From Chitinophaga pinensis (GTDB taxonomy: Bacteria; Bacteroidota; Bacteroidia; Chitinophagales; CAMDFR01), in assembly GCA_945897725.1 (NCBI GenBank), contig CAMDFR010000017.1, forward strand, positions 1-51,482: 51,482 nt of DNA, in the 5' to 3' direction. The notes below the pieces were generated by a model, which saw nothing but the letters and a program-made list of their open reading frames with translations, made no database searches and had not been told where the DNA came from. Shown piece after piece: positions 16,057-24,468 of this stretch; positions within the stretch are counted from its first letter, which is position 1, and every line of letters starts with the position of its first letter. A program made the translations under genes and the position numbers.

Positions 16057-18918
16057 TTATTGAATCACCAATTTATAAGTTATTTTCTGTTCGTTTTTAA
16101 TGATGTTGATGGCGTACACACCTGCAGCAAACTTGCTGATATCTAGACTTGTTTTTACACTGTTCGTTGCTTGATGCATCAATTCTTTACCAGTAATATC
16201 AGTCAATGAAATCATAAGGTTTGAAGCATCGATATTGTCGATAAATACATTATTGCTCGCTGGGTTTGGATAGACCGACAAACCTACACTTTCCAAAGAG
16301 CTGATGCTATTCGGTGCTTGTGGGTTCACAAAAACTGTCACAGGAACCAATGCGCTATAACAAGTATCATTCTCAGCCTGTACATTCCAATCGTAGAAAT
16401 AATAGTAAAAGCCTGTTCCAAAAGAGGAGTTGGTGATGCTTAATAAGTCGCTCGCCAGATATGGATAGCTCACACCAGAGGTATGTCTTTTCAATTTAGG
16501 TGAAGCAAATCCCCAGCCAGCAATGGCTTTATTGGTCACAGAATCTGTGCTGATGGTATAATTTACGCCTGGTAATAAAGTCCAGTTTAGAGTTACGACT
16601 TGACTGTCTAATGACACCGCAACCGTAGTGCTATTGATGAGTGCATTGCTACTGTCTCTTAACTCGAATTTTCTTGTACCAGCTAAGTTGGTATATACTT
16701 TTACTGATTTTAAAGAGGATGGTTTAAAGACATCAAAATAGGTGAGTGCATTGGTGGCGGTGCTTCCACTATAACCTGCTGCAATCGCATTCGTCATACC
16801 AGCTTCTGCAATGGCGCCTCCATAGCTTTGAGAAGTTTGCATATAATAAATAGTGGTATCTGTTAAGGTCGGTGTTGTATAGCTTGTTCCTGTTGCTATT
16901 TTGCTCGTTCCTGAAGCATCACTATACCAACTCACATTTGTGCCTGTTGCATTAAGCGTGGTACTTCCTGATTCTACGATGGTTGCATTGCTTGCACTTG
17001 GTGCTGTTGGTGCAATCACCGTCACCGTTACTGGCGCTGAGGTGAAGGGTTCGCAAACACCATTGATGGTTACAGTATAGGTGCCACTTGTGGTGATGAT
17101 CTGGGTAGCCGTGGTATCACTTGTTCCAGTCCATGTATAATGAGCATAGCCTGGCGTTGCATCCAATTGAACAGAACTACCAGCACAGAAAGTTAAATTG
17201 CCAGTGATAGCAATACTAGGCGTTTCATCTGCTGGCAATCCTATGGTTAATACTTTGGAGATCCCTACACATGCATTACCTGCTTCAGTAATTTCTACAC
17301 TATAATCGCCAGCTGCTGATGCAACAATGGATTGAGAGGTCATGCCATTACTCCATAAATAGGTGTAGCCAGCTGGAGCAGTTAGCGTAACATCAGAACC
17401 AACACAAAATACCAATGGACCGCTAGCACTAACAATGGCTTCAGGCGAAACACATCCGCCTTCTTTTACGGTTATAAATTGATCAATAGAAGGATTCACG
17501 ATGGTTTGATTTGCTCCTGATGGCCATGCGATAGTCACAGAATCTATATGAGTGGCAGTTCCTAGACCGAAATGGGCAGCACCAGTATTTATAGTGCCAT
17601 AGCTTTCCCCACATTTTACTTCGCGTACCTGTACACCCCATGCACCATAAATTTTTACTTTAGAACCAATGGCGTCTTTGTTGCTGGCAACACCTTCTAA
17701 ATGTAGGGTAATAAAGTGATTCGCATTGCCTTCATTTTTCCATACCACGTCATTGATAGAGGTGGATGGTGTTACATAAATATTTCCATAAGAAGAATAC
17801 ATATCAATGAAGCCATCATGGTTCAAATCGCCAATAGCAAAAGAAAGCATATCGTTGGCATCAAACAATCCATTCACTCTTGTAAACGTACCAGTGCCTG
17901 TATTTCTGTACATTCTGCTGGAAGAACCTGTTACAAAAATATCCACGAATCCATCATTGTCGAAATCTTCCATGACACTCTGAATAGGCGTAATATCTGT
18001 AATGTCAAACAAAGTAAGCGCTGTAATGTCAGTAAAATGACCAGTACCGTCATTTCTCAAAATTTGACTTTCATGATCGTGATTGGTCAACATTAAGTCT
18101 TGGTCACCATCATTGTCGATATCGCCAAAAGCAGCTGTCCAAGATTGCCAGCCAATCGCTAAACCATAGGTAGCAGCAGATTCAGTAAAGACACCACCAC
18201 CATCATTTCTAAACATCACATTAATTCTTCTACCATCGCTAGGGCTGGTGACACTTTGGCGACATTTAGCAATGTATAAATCAAAGTCTCCATCATTATC
18301 AAAATCTGTCCATACAGAACCATAGTTTCCAGAATCATCTGTAGTGGTGACGTCAAAATTGATGACAGATGGCGAATGGGTGAAAGTACCCCCAGAATTA
18401 ATATAGATATGACTTTGCGCATTATCATCGCAAGCAAAAATATCAATCTGACCATCATTGTTAAAATCAGCTAAAGTAAGATTTTGAAGGAAAAAAACAG
18501 AAGATGGCAGTGCAACAATACTACCCATCAAGCCAAGTGCATTTGTCTTCATCAATTTAACACCGGCAGCGCCTGAACCGCCTGCAATAATGTCTTTGTA
18601 GCCATTGGCATCTACGTCAGCAACAGCCATTGCCCATGCCCATCCCGAGCTGCCACCAAAATCAGCAATATATAAGGAGTCAAAATTGCCATCTGCTCTT
18701 TGAATTTCTACATATACTTTATGGCCAACTTCCATTCTAACAACATCATCTCTGCCGTCATTGTTCCAGTCGATGACAGTTACAGGGCCACCACTTTTAA
18801 AATTGGCTCTTTTTAAAGAAGCATTTGAATTGCTGAAGCTGATTTGCCCAATGACCGTAGAAGTCAAAAAGAGCATTAATAAAAACAGCAGCGGTTTGTG
18901 TAAAATTTGCTTTTTCAT
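16057..18918 (-). CDS. Secreted FG-GAP/ASPIC-UnbV protein with T9SS type A domain
   Basis: This 953-residue extracellular protein has a signal peptide ending near STVIGQ. About residues 40-370 hold FG-GAP/VCBS-type repeats with calcium-loop patterns such as DWNNDGRDD, DFNNDGQID, DFDNDGDFD, DIDNDGDQD and DFDNDGFVD, forming a beta-propeller. An ASPIC/UnbV domain follows (GSKVKIYGAWGVQVREVKCG, then FGLGTATHIDSVTIAWPSG). Next come two or three Ig/PKD-like domains with CVGSDVTL and CAGSSVQL motifs. The last ~75 residues (LSVYPNPASNNVFIDN ... KITYKLVIQ) are a T9SS type A sorting domain. It lies 45 bp downstream of a pentaheme cytochrome gene and is probably co-transcribed with it. Adhesion or substrate binding at the surface is inferred. 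Confidence 0.85.
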   Translation of the reverse strand: MKKQILHKPLLFLLMLFLTSTVIGQISFSNSNASLKRANFKSGGPVTVIDWNNDGRDDVVRMEVGHKVYVEIQRADGNFDSLYIADFGGSSGWAWAMAVADVDANGYKDIIAGGSGAAGVKLMKTNALGLMGSIVALPSSVFFLQNLTLADFNNDGQIDIFACDDNAQSHIYINSGGTFTHSPSVINFDVTTTDDSGNYGSVWTDFDNDGDFDLYIAKCRQSVTSPSDGRRINVMFRNDGGGVFTESAATYGLAIGWQSWTAAFGDIDNDGDQDLMLTNHDHESQILRNDGTGHFTDITALTLFDITDITPIQSVMEDFDNDGFVDIFVTGSSSRMYRNTGTGTFTRVNGLFDANDMLSFAIGDLNHDGFIDMYSSYGNIYVTPSTSINDVVWKNEGNANHFITLHLEGVASNKDAIGSKVKIYGAWGVQVREVKCGESYGTINTGAAHFGLGTATHIDSVTIAWPSGANQTIVNPSIDQFITVKEGGCVSPEAIVSASGPLVFCVGSDVTLTAPAGYTYLWSNGMTSQSIVASAAGDYSVEITEAGNACVGISKVLTIGLPADETPSIAITGNLTFCAGSSVQLDATPGYAHYTWTGTSDTTATQIITTSGTYTVTINGVCEPFTSAPVTVTVIAPTAPSASNATIVESGSTTLNATGTNVSWYSDASGTSKIATGTSYTTPTLTDTTIYYMQTSQSYGGAIAEAGMTNAIAAGYSGSTATNALTYFDVFKPSSLKSVKVYTNLAGTRKFELRDSSNALINSTTVAVSLDSQVVTLNWTLLPGVNYTISTDSVTNKAIAGWGFASPKLKRHTSGVSYPYLASDLLSITNSSFGTGFYYYFYDWNVQAENDTCYSALVPVTVFVNPQAPNSISSLESVGLSVYPNPASNNVFIDNIDASNLMISLTDITGKELMHQATNSVKTSLDISKFAAGVYAINIIKNEQKITYKLVIQ

Positions 18919-18963
18919 AGGGTAGATTTGGTTGATTTTGAATTTTGATCAGTAAAATTAACA

Positions 18964-20910
18964 TTATTCTGCTAGAATAATAATTTTTTTAACTAATTGT
19001 TTATCACCTATATTAAATCGAATAAAATAGCTACCATGTAGTTCGTCTAGTTTTATTTGAAGGGGTGTATTTCCAATTTGGATATTTTCAAAATGTTTGA
19101 CAATGTGCCCATCAATATCGAAAATATCCATCTCTTTGAGGAGGGTAAAAGCACCAAAAATCTGGAGCAAGCCATTCTGCACGGGGTTTGGATAAATCTG
19201 TAACAAATCGTCATTCACTTGTTTGATCGAGTTTGGAATGACAATATCGCTAATCGTATCACTCGCCACTAATTTAGGTTGTTTATCTGCCGACTCATAC
19301 ATCGCTTTGAAACGATCTATTTCAAAGGCAGTAAAACTAAACATCTCTGTAAGCCACGAAGGTGGTACCGCCGCATAATACACTTGTGTATAAACCTTTA
19401 CAGCACCACTATAACCAAGCAATGGCACATGGTAATGAACAATATCGCGGCCCGAACCTTCTAGTCCAGCTACTTTATTAAAATCAAGATCAGAACTAGC
19501 TACCCCCACTATTCTACAAGTATCATAGGTGTAAAAACTATTGCTAAAACCTTTTGGAACCAGTCGATTGTCTTTTAGTGAAGAGGCCGCACGCTCTAGT
19601 ACGGTCGTTCTATTCCCGAGCACATCTGCCATCACCATTTCATAAACCTGATTTTGAAATGGACTATTGATAATATCGTGATGAGGCTCAAATGGCAATT
19701 CAGGAAAGAGTAATTCTCCATCACTTTTTATTTTACCGGAAGCAAACAGAGTGTCACCATTTGCTTTTGTCACAATGCATTGTAAGATGGCTCTTCGAGA
19801 GGGATAGCCAGTTGGGAATTTATGTCCTGCCTTATTTACTAATTCAATATCGATAAAAATAGAATCGTTAAAAAGCTTATCAAATCGAGCGTTTAGGTCG
19901 AGGGTGTTTTGCCTCAACATGGTATTGACCGCCGACAATGTCTGGTTAAAATCAGTATCTCTCGCCACAATGCCTAAACTGTCTTTATTGTTTTTCATCA
20001 ACTGCAACATAAATGCATTCGCACCGGCAAATACATGCTGATTAAAGGGTGAGCGACCAGGAAGTGCTGTATAGCCTACTGCAATCTTAACGGGCTCTTC
20101 TACTTGAGGCATATGACAAGATTGACAGGGTTTTTCTTGCCTTGGAAATTCAGAATTTAGCCATTCGTGATAGGTAGCTTGTTCCGCAAAAGAACCACCC
20201 GTTGGATTTCCTGCGAGGTCCACCGTATTCGAAATCAGCGTATGACAAGGAGAACACATTCTGCTCTCACTCACGTGCAGGCTATGAGTCGGCGTTAAGC
20301 CAACATACAATTGCATCGGTCCTGCCATAGGCGCGACAAAAGGTCCATAAGCTACAGCAGAGGTATCATAAGGAATGTCTCCCGTAAAACGCGAACCCAA
20401 TCCATCTGTACCAATGCTATGGCAACCCATGCAAGCCACACCTGCTCTACCTAAACTATCGGTTGCTAAATCTGCTAATGTATAATCTGGATGGCCAAGA
20501 AAATGGGCTTTATAATTTCCCATAGGGGCATGACACTTCGTACATAAATTTTGTAGCTCAGTGGCATGTCCCGGATTTACCAAGGATTCGTGTCTTACTT
20601 TTGCCAACCACAAGGGGTCTTTGGCCGACAATGCCATCATCGAAGTACTCCAATCGTCTACCAAATTAATATCATCGCCAGCCGCATTGATATTAGCAAT
20701 GCGCAAGGAATCATAGCCATGACAGCCAGCACATCTTTCAGGCAATAGGAAATACTCATTTGGCTCCATCGGTCCACCGCGCAAGCTTTCCCTTACATAT
20801 TCCAAATGGGTGGAGCTCGAAAATCGATCGTCAGGTCTCTCATAACCCATCAAAGAAAGGATGGATAGTATCACTAAAATTAAAACACCAAAGACAATGC
20901 TTTTTTTCAT
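18964..20910 (-). CDS. Pentaheme cytochrome c with T9SS type A sorting domain
   Basis: This 648-residue exported protein has an N-terminal signal or anchor (VFGVLILVILSILSLMG) and five CxxCH motifs: C60-H64, C123-H127, C160-H164, C219-H223 and C262-H266. All are in the first 270 residues, resembling cytochrome c554-type multiheme domains. Residues about 300-540 form a beta-rich region without heme sites. The C-terminus (LLQIYPNPVQNGLLQIFG ... DKQLVKKIIILAE) is a T9SS type A domain, predicting export to the cell surface, unusual for an electron carrier. It precedes the FG-GAP protein in the same direction. Surface electron transfer or an extracellular redox enzyme are both possible. Confidence 0.85.
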   Translation of the reverse strand: MKKSIVFGVLILVILSILSLMGYERPDDRFSSSTHLEYVRESLRGGPMEPNEYFLLPERCAGCHGYDSLRIANINAAGDDINLVDDWSTSMMALSAKDPLWLAKVRHESLVNPGHATELQNLCTKCHAPMGNYKAHFLGHPDYTLADLATDSLGRAGVACMGCHSIGTDGLGSRFTGDIPYDTSAVAYGPFVAPMAGPMQLYVGLTPTHSLHVSESRMCSPCHTLISNTVDLAGNPTGGSFAEQATYHEWLNSEFPRQEKPCQSCHMPQVEEPVKIAVGYTALPGRSPFNQHVFAGANAFMLQLMKNNKDSLGIVARDTDFNQTLSAVNTMLRQNTLDLNARFDKLFNDSIFIDIELVNKAGHKFPTGYPSRRAILQCIVTKANGDTLFASGKIKSDGELLFPELPFEPHHDIINSPFQNQVYEMVMADVLGNRTTVLERAASSLKDNRLVPKGFSNSFYTYDTCRIVGVASSDLDFNKVAGLEGSGRDIVHYHVPLLGYSGAVKVYTQVYYAAVPPSWLTEMFSFTAFEIDRFKAMYESADKQPKLVASDTISDIVIPNSIKQVNDDLLQIYPNPVQNGLLQIFGAFTLLKEMDIFDIDGHIVKHFENIQIGNTPLQIKLDELHGSYFIRFNIGDKQLVKKIIILAE

Positions 20911-20933
20911 AAGACGTGTAACTATTTATATAT

Positions 20934-20941
20934 CAAATATA
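20934..20941 (-). promoter_or_regulatory. -7 promoter box of the cytochrome operon
   Basis: The minus strand reads TATATTTG, a perfect TAnnTTTG box, 23 nt before the cytochrome start codon. No TTTG -33 box is obvious. Confidence 0.5.
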
Positions 20942-20973
20942 CAGAAATTCTTTTAAACTAAGGAGTTCCACAT

Positions 20974-21096
20974 TTGGGCGCATCCTCGGTTGCCATGCTT
21001 TGTCTGGTGACAGGTAAAAAACCTGCACAACATATAACGCTTCACCGAGGTCAGGCCTTTGGCAGTACAAGGTACTGCTGTCAGTCCTTTGCGCGG
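20974..21096 (+). repeat. Intergenic structured repeat, family 2, copy 2
   Basis: It starts TTGGGCG (20974-20980). Outer stem CCTCGGT (20984-20990) with ACCGAGG (21044-21050); inner stem GCAGTAC (21062-21068), loop AAG, GTACTGC (21072-21078), then TGTCAGTCCTTTGCGCGG. A small extra hairpin, CAGGT with ACCTG, sits in the outer loop. The remainder of 20942-21375 holds no gene I can support. Confidence 0.65.
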
Positions 21097-21375
21097 CATT
21101 GGTTTCCAAAAGATACTTTTCTCACCATGATAAACAATCTTGTCTTTCTTTTGTTTGCGAGATTGTTAAGAAGCAGCATTTTTAAATGAGAAATAATACC
21201 GAATCAACAACATCATTGTAATCGGTGATAAGGAAAATATTTTGAATCAAGCTTGTTACCATACAAGAGATTTTGCAGACATGAAGGTGCTCATGCAAGT
21301 CGATGGAACTAAATTTGCATTTGCGAAGTATATAAATATTATCTTTAAATTTCAAAAAAAGTAAAAAATCAAAAT

Positions 21376-21966
21376 ATGAAAAATTCATTGCTAAAAGTTG
21401 TATTTATATTAATTGCAGTAGCATTTATGGGCACCTTATCTTCTTGTGGATACAACAGCATGGTGGCGAAACGCGAGAATGTAGATGGAGAATGGTCTAA
21501 GGTGCAATCTGCTTATCAGCGAAGATCAGATTTAATTCCGAACCTCATTGAGACAGTGAAGGGCTCGGCTAAATTTGAACAAGAAACTTTAGAAAAAGTG
21601 GTGGCAGCACGTTCTAGAGCAACAAGTATTCAGTTATCTGCAGATGATTTAACAGAGGAAAATCTGGCTAAATTTCAAGCAGCTCAAGCTCAGCTATCAG
21701 GTGCTTTGTCACGTCTACTAGCGATTTCAGAAAACTATCCAGATTTAAAAACAACCGAAGCTTTTCGCGATTTACAAGCTCAATTAGAAGGAACTGAAAA
21801 TAGAATTAATACAGAGCGAAATAATTTTAATGAAGCTGTAAAAGACTATAATGCCTTTATTCAACAGTTTCCACGCAACTTCACCGCGAGTTGGTTTAAA
21901 TTTGAGAAAAAGGCATATTTTAAAGCAGATGCTGGCACTGAAGTGGCACCGAAAGTGAAGTTTTAA
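21376..21966 (+). CDS. lemA: LemA family lipoprotein
   Basis: This 196-residue protein has a lipoprotein signal peptide (LIAVAFMGTLSSC, lipid-attached C24) followed by a LemA coiled helical domain: NVDGEWSKVQSAYQRRSDLIPNLIETVKG, LLAISENYPDLKT and EGTENRINTERNNFNEAVKDYN. LemA proteins are membrane-tethered with an extracytoplasmic helical bundle; the biochemical role is unsettled. The gene lies 2 bp before a TPM-domain gene, and lemA-TPM-TPM is a recurring arrangement in Bacteroidota, pointing to an envelope complex. Confidence 0.9.
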   Translation: MKNSLLKVVFILIAVAFMGTLSSCGYNSMVAKRENVDGEWSKVQSAYQRRSDLIPNLIETVKGSAKFEQETLEKVVAARSRATSIQLSADDLTEENLAKFQAAQAQLSGALSRLLAISENYPDLKTTEAFRDLQAQLEGTENRINTERNNFNEAVKDYNAFIQQFPRNFTASWFKFEKKAYFKADAGTEVAPKVKF

Positions 21967-21968
21967 GC

Positions 21969-22406
21969 ATGAAGAACTATAAGGAAATATTGTCGGATGA
22001 AGAAAAGAAAGCATTGGTAGACTTAATTCATGTGGCAGAACAAGAAACTTCATGCGAAATAAAAGTTCATCTGAATGATAACTGCAAAGGAGATGTCTTG
22101 CAAAAAGCTTGTGAATTGTTGAATAGCTTAGGTTTGGTCAAAACCAAAGCTAGAAATGGTATCATTCTTTACCTGGCGGTGAAAGATCGTAAATACGCCA
22201 TTGCTGGCGATGAAGGTATTTTGGCGCGAGTGCCCAATGACTTTTGGACCGAAACAAACCAACAATCGATAGCCTTTTTTAAAAAGGAACAATATTTCGA
22301 AGGATTGCAACATAGTATCATCCAAATCACAAAAACAGTAAGGACAGATTTTCCTGTAGAGGCAGATGACCACAATGAAATATCTAATGATATTAGCTAT
22401 GAATAA
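21969..22406 (+). CDS. TPM-domain protein without signal peptide
   Basis: This 145-residue soluble protein carries a TPM (TLP18.3/Psb32/MOLO-1) domain: EKKALVDLIHVAEQETSCEIKVHL, RNGIILYLAVKDRKYAIAGDEG and a final helix. It starts 2 bp after lemA and its end overlaps the next TPM gene. With no signal peptide it is probably cytoplasmic-side, unlike its neighbour. TPM domains in plants bind calcium and act in photosystem repair; the bacterial function is unknown. Confidence 0.85.
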   Translation: MKNYKEILSDEEKKALVDLIHVAEQETSCEIKVHLNDNCKGDVLQKACELLNSLGLVKTKARNGIILYLAVKDRKYAIAGDEGILARVPNDFWTETNQQSIAFFKKEQYFEGLQHSIIQITKTVRTDFPVEADDHNEISNDISYE

Positions 22407-23139
22407 ATGTAGGAATGCTTTATTGTTTTGCTGCTTGTCCCTACTTTTTATAACTAAGGTCACTGCTCAAAATATTCCTGATCCACTTTCACCACCTCGA
22501 TTGGTAAATGATTATGGTCATTATCTTCGCAATGCACCAGCACTTGAGGCTAAATTATTGGCCTATAATCTAGAGACTAGCAACCAAATTGCAGTGGTAT
22601 TGATGGCCACTACCGATGGAGATGATGTATCTGATTTTGCTATCAAACTTTTTAATAAATGGGGTATTGGAAGTAACGCAGAAAAAGATAATGGCGTCTT
22701 GATTTTTCTGGCCGTCGAAGATCGCAAGCTTTTTATTGTCACAGGCAGAGGAGTGGAGGATGTATTGCCCGATATCACTTGCAAACATATCGTTGAAGAT
22801 GATATGAAACTACATTTAAAAGAAAGTGATTATGATGGCGCAGTGCTTGCTGCAGTGGAAAAAATTCAGGGCTACCTGACTGGTAAGTTTACGGAAGTAT
22901 CTAAGCAACAACCTAAACAATTTTCTCCTAAAATATTATTCATACTTGTGCTGATTTTCTTCATTGTTGTGGTGTTTATAATGCCCAAATTTGGCAGCTC
23001 TACCATTTCTCGAGGAGGATATAATTCTAGCTGGGGTGGCGGTGGCTGGGGTGGTGGCGGCCGAAGTTCTGGCGGAGGTGGTTTTGGAGGTTTTGGTGGT
23101 GGTAGCTCCGGAGGTGGCGGTGCTGGTGGCGGTTGGTAA
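22399..23139 (+). CDS. TPM-domain membrane protein with Gly-rich tail (YgcG-like)
   Basis: I start this at ATG 22399, which overlaps the previous stop by 8 bp and gives a good signal peptide (MNKCRNALLFCCLSLLFITKVTAQ); an in-frame ATG at 22366 is also open. The 246-residue product has an extracytoplasmic TPM domain (LVNDYGHYLRNAPALEAKL, NQIAVVLMATTDGDDVSDFA, DNGVLIFLAVEDRKLFIVTG). A transmembrane helix follows (ILFILVLIFFIVVVFIMP), then a Gly/Ser-rich tail (SSWGGGGWGGGG to the end). This architecture is typical of genes next to lemA. Confidence 0.85.
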   Translation: MNKCRNALLFCCLSLLFITKVTAQNIPDPLSPPRLVNDYGHYLRNAPALEAKLLAYNLETSNQIAVVLMATTDGDDVSDFAIKLFNKWGIGSNAEKDNGVLIFLAVEDRKLFIVTGRGVEDVLPDITCKHIVEDDMKLHLKESDYDGAVLAAVEKIQGYLTGKFTEVSKQQPKQFSPKILFILVLIFFIVVVFIMPKFGSSTISRGGYNSSWGGGGWGGGGRSSGGGGFGGFGGGSSGGGGAGGGW

Positions 23140-23295
23140 GTATGTTTATCTAAATAACTTTCATCAGCTATAGGTTAATGACCTGGTTAGTAGCTATTAA
23201 GACCTCATTATTTTTGTCCGCATGTATTTCAGAATCAAATGTGAACTAAGAAATAATTGCCTGTTTATTAAATAATTGTTTCGAACAAAATATTA

Positions 23296-23327
23296 TTTGG
23301 ATTAATAAAATAAAGTCTATACTTTTG
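23296..23327 (+). promoter_or_regulatory. Promoter P1 of the str operon
   Basis: TTTG (23296-23299), 20-nt spacer, TACTTTTG (23320-23327). The first 20 bp, TTTGGATTAATAAAATAAAG, recur exactly at 29166 in front of rpsJ. Confidence 0.7.
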
Positions 23328-23331
23328 CAAC

Positions 23332-23435
23332 CCGCTTTAAGTAGAAGCGGAATTAATAATAACTTATTGAAAAATAAGGATTGTCATCGGTAGAACTATT
23401 AGAGATAAAGCAACATCACAATAAGCTATCGGATG
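23332..23435 (+). ncRNA. Candidate structured leader RNA before rpsL
   Basis: Between P1 and P2 three helices can form. Helix 1: CCGCTT (23332-23337) with AAGCGG (23345-23350). Helix 2: CTTATT (23363-23368), GNRA-type loop GAAA, AATAAG (23373-23378). Helix 3: CATCGGTAG (23385-23393) with CTATC-G-GATG (23426-23435), one bulged G and one G-U pair. A diverged copy at 29202-29306 keeps these elements. Structure is inferred by hand, not folded by program. Confidence 0.5.
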
Positions 23436-23471
23436 TGTTTAAGTTAGAAAAGATTTTTTTTCCACACTCCG

Positions 23472-23502
23472 CTTGTTTATTCTCTCAAACTGTCTATCTT
23501 TG
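23472..23502 (+). promoter_or_regulatory. Promoter P2 of the str operon
   Basis: CTTG (23472-23475), 19-nt spacer, TATCTTTG (23495-23502), then CACTCCC. The start codon of rpsL lies 33 bp after the box. Nearly the same sequence stands at 29344-29374. Confidence 0.7.
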
Positions 23503-23535
23503 CACTCCCAAATTTTAAGGAATTAAAAAAGAAAG

Positions 23536-23949
23536 ATGCCTACAATACAACAATTAGTAAGAAAAGGACGTACCGATATCGTGTACAAATCAAAATCTAG
23601 AGCATTAGATTCATGTCCACAGCGTAGAGGTGTATGTACAAGAGTATATACGACCACACCGAAAAAACCAAACTCTGCTTTGCGTAAAGTAGCTAAGGTG
23701 AGATTGACCAATAGCATTGAGATTATTGCTTATATCCCAGGTGAAGGTCATAACTTGCAAGAGCACTCCATCGTTTTGATCAGAGGTGGAAGGGTTAAGG
23801 ATTTGCCAGGTGTTCGTTATCACATCGTTCGTGGTTCATTAGATACCGCTGGTGTTGATGGTAGAAAACAAAGCCGTTCAAAATACGGTACAAAGCGTCC
23901 TAAGGCAGGTGCAGTAGCTCCAGCAGCAGGTGCAAAAAAGAAAAAATAA
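23536..23949 (+). CDS. rpsL: 30S ribosomal protein uS12
   Basis: This 137-residue decoding-site protein has [11 protein letters not shown] at the start and [25 protein letters not shown] and [13 protein letters not shown] in the middle. The lysines of [11 protein letters not shown] and VKDLPG, where streptomycin-resistance changes occur in other bacteria, are wild type. The C-terminus adds an Ala/Lys tail ([10 protein letters not shown]) beyond the E. coli length. It is the first gene of the str operon, behind two promoters, and is followed by rpsG at 32 bp. Confidence 0.98.
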   Translation: MPTIQQLVRKGRTDIVYKSKSRALDSCPQRRGVCTRVYTTTPKKPNSALRKVAKVRLTNSIEIIAYIPGEGHNLQEHSIVLIRGGRVKDLPGVRYHIVRGSLDTAGVDGRKQSRSKYGTKRPKAGAVAPAAGAKKKK

Positions 23950-23981
23950 TAAATAATAATAGAAGTTAAATTTTTGTTGCA

Positions 23982-24449
23982 ATGAGAAAGGCAAAACCTA
24001 GAAAAAGATACTATCAACCAGATCCAAGATTCAATGATACTACGGTAACATTGTTTATCAATAATCTAATGTGGGATGGTAAAAAAAGTACAGCTCAAAC
24101 GATTTTTTATGATGCTGTAGATCAAATTTCAGAAAAAACTGGTGAGAACGGTTATGAAGTTTGGAAAAAAGCCATTTCTAATTTAACTCCAGCTGTTGAG
24201 GTTAGAAGTAGAAGAATTGGTGGCGCTAACTTCCAAATTCCAACTGAAGTAAATGCAGCTCGTAAAGCTTCTCTAAGTATGAAATGGTTAGTTCAATATT
24301 CAAGAAAAAGAACTGGTAGAAGCATGGCTGAGAAGTTGGCTTCTGAAACAATTTCAGCTTCTAAAGGTGAAGGTTCTGCATACAAGAGAAAGGAAGATGT
24401 TCACAGAATGGCAGAAGCGAACAAGGCATTCTCACATTTCAAGTTTTAA
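23982..24449 (+). CDS. rpsG: 30S ribosomal protein uS7
   Basis: This 155-residue protein organises the 3' major domain of 16S rRNA. MRKAKPRKRYYQPDPRFND, LFINNLMWDGKKSTAQTIFY and VEVRSRRIGGANFQIPTEV are diagnostic. Length is normal. It lies between rpsL and fusA (19 bp to fusA) as in most bacteria. Confidence 0.98.
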   Translation: MRKAKPRKRYYQPDPRFNDTTVTLFINNLMWDGKKSTAQTIFYDAVDQISEKTGENGYEVWKKAISNLTPAVEVRSRRIGGANFQIPTEVNAARKASLSMKWLVQYSRKRTGRSMAEKLASETISASKGEGSAYKRKEDVHRMAEANKAFSHFKF

Positions 24450-24468
24450 TTTTATACAGTAGATTATA

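Noticed and set aside
21182-21388. 68-codon minus-strand frame upstream of lemA
   Set aside because: It covers the lemA promoter region and start and has no family resemblance.
23536-23949. Streptomycin-resistance changes in rpsL
   Set aside because: The lysines in [11 protein letters not shown] and VKDLPG are wild type.
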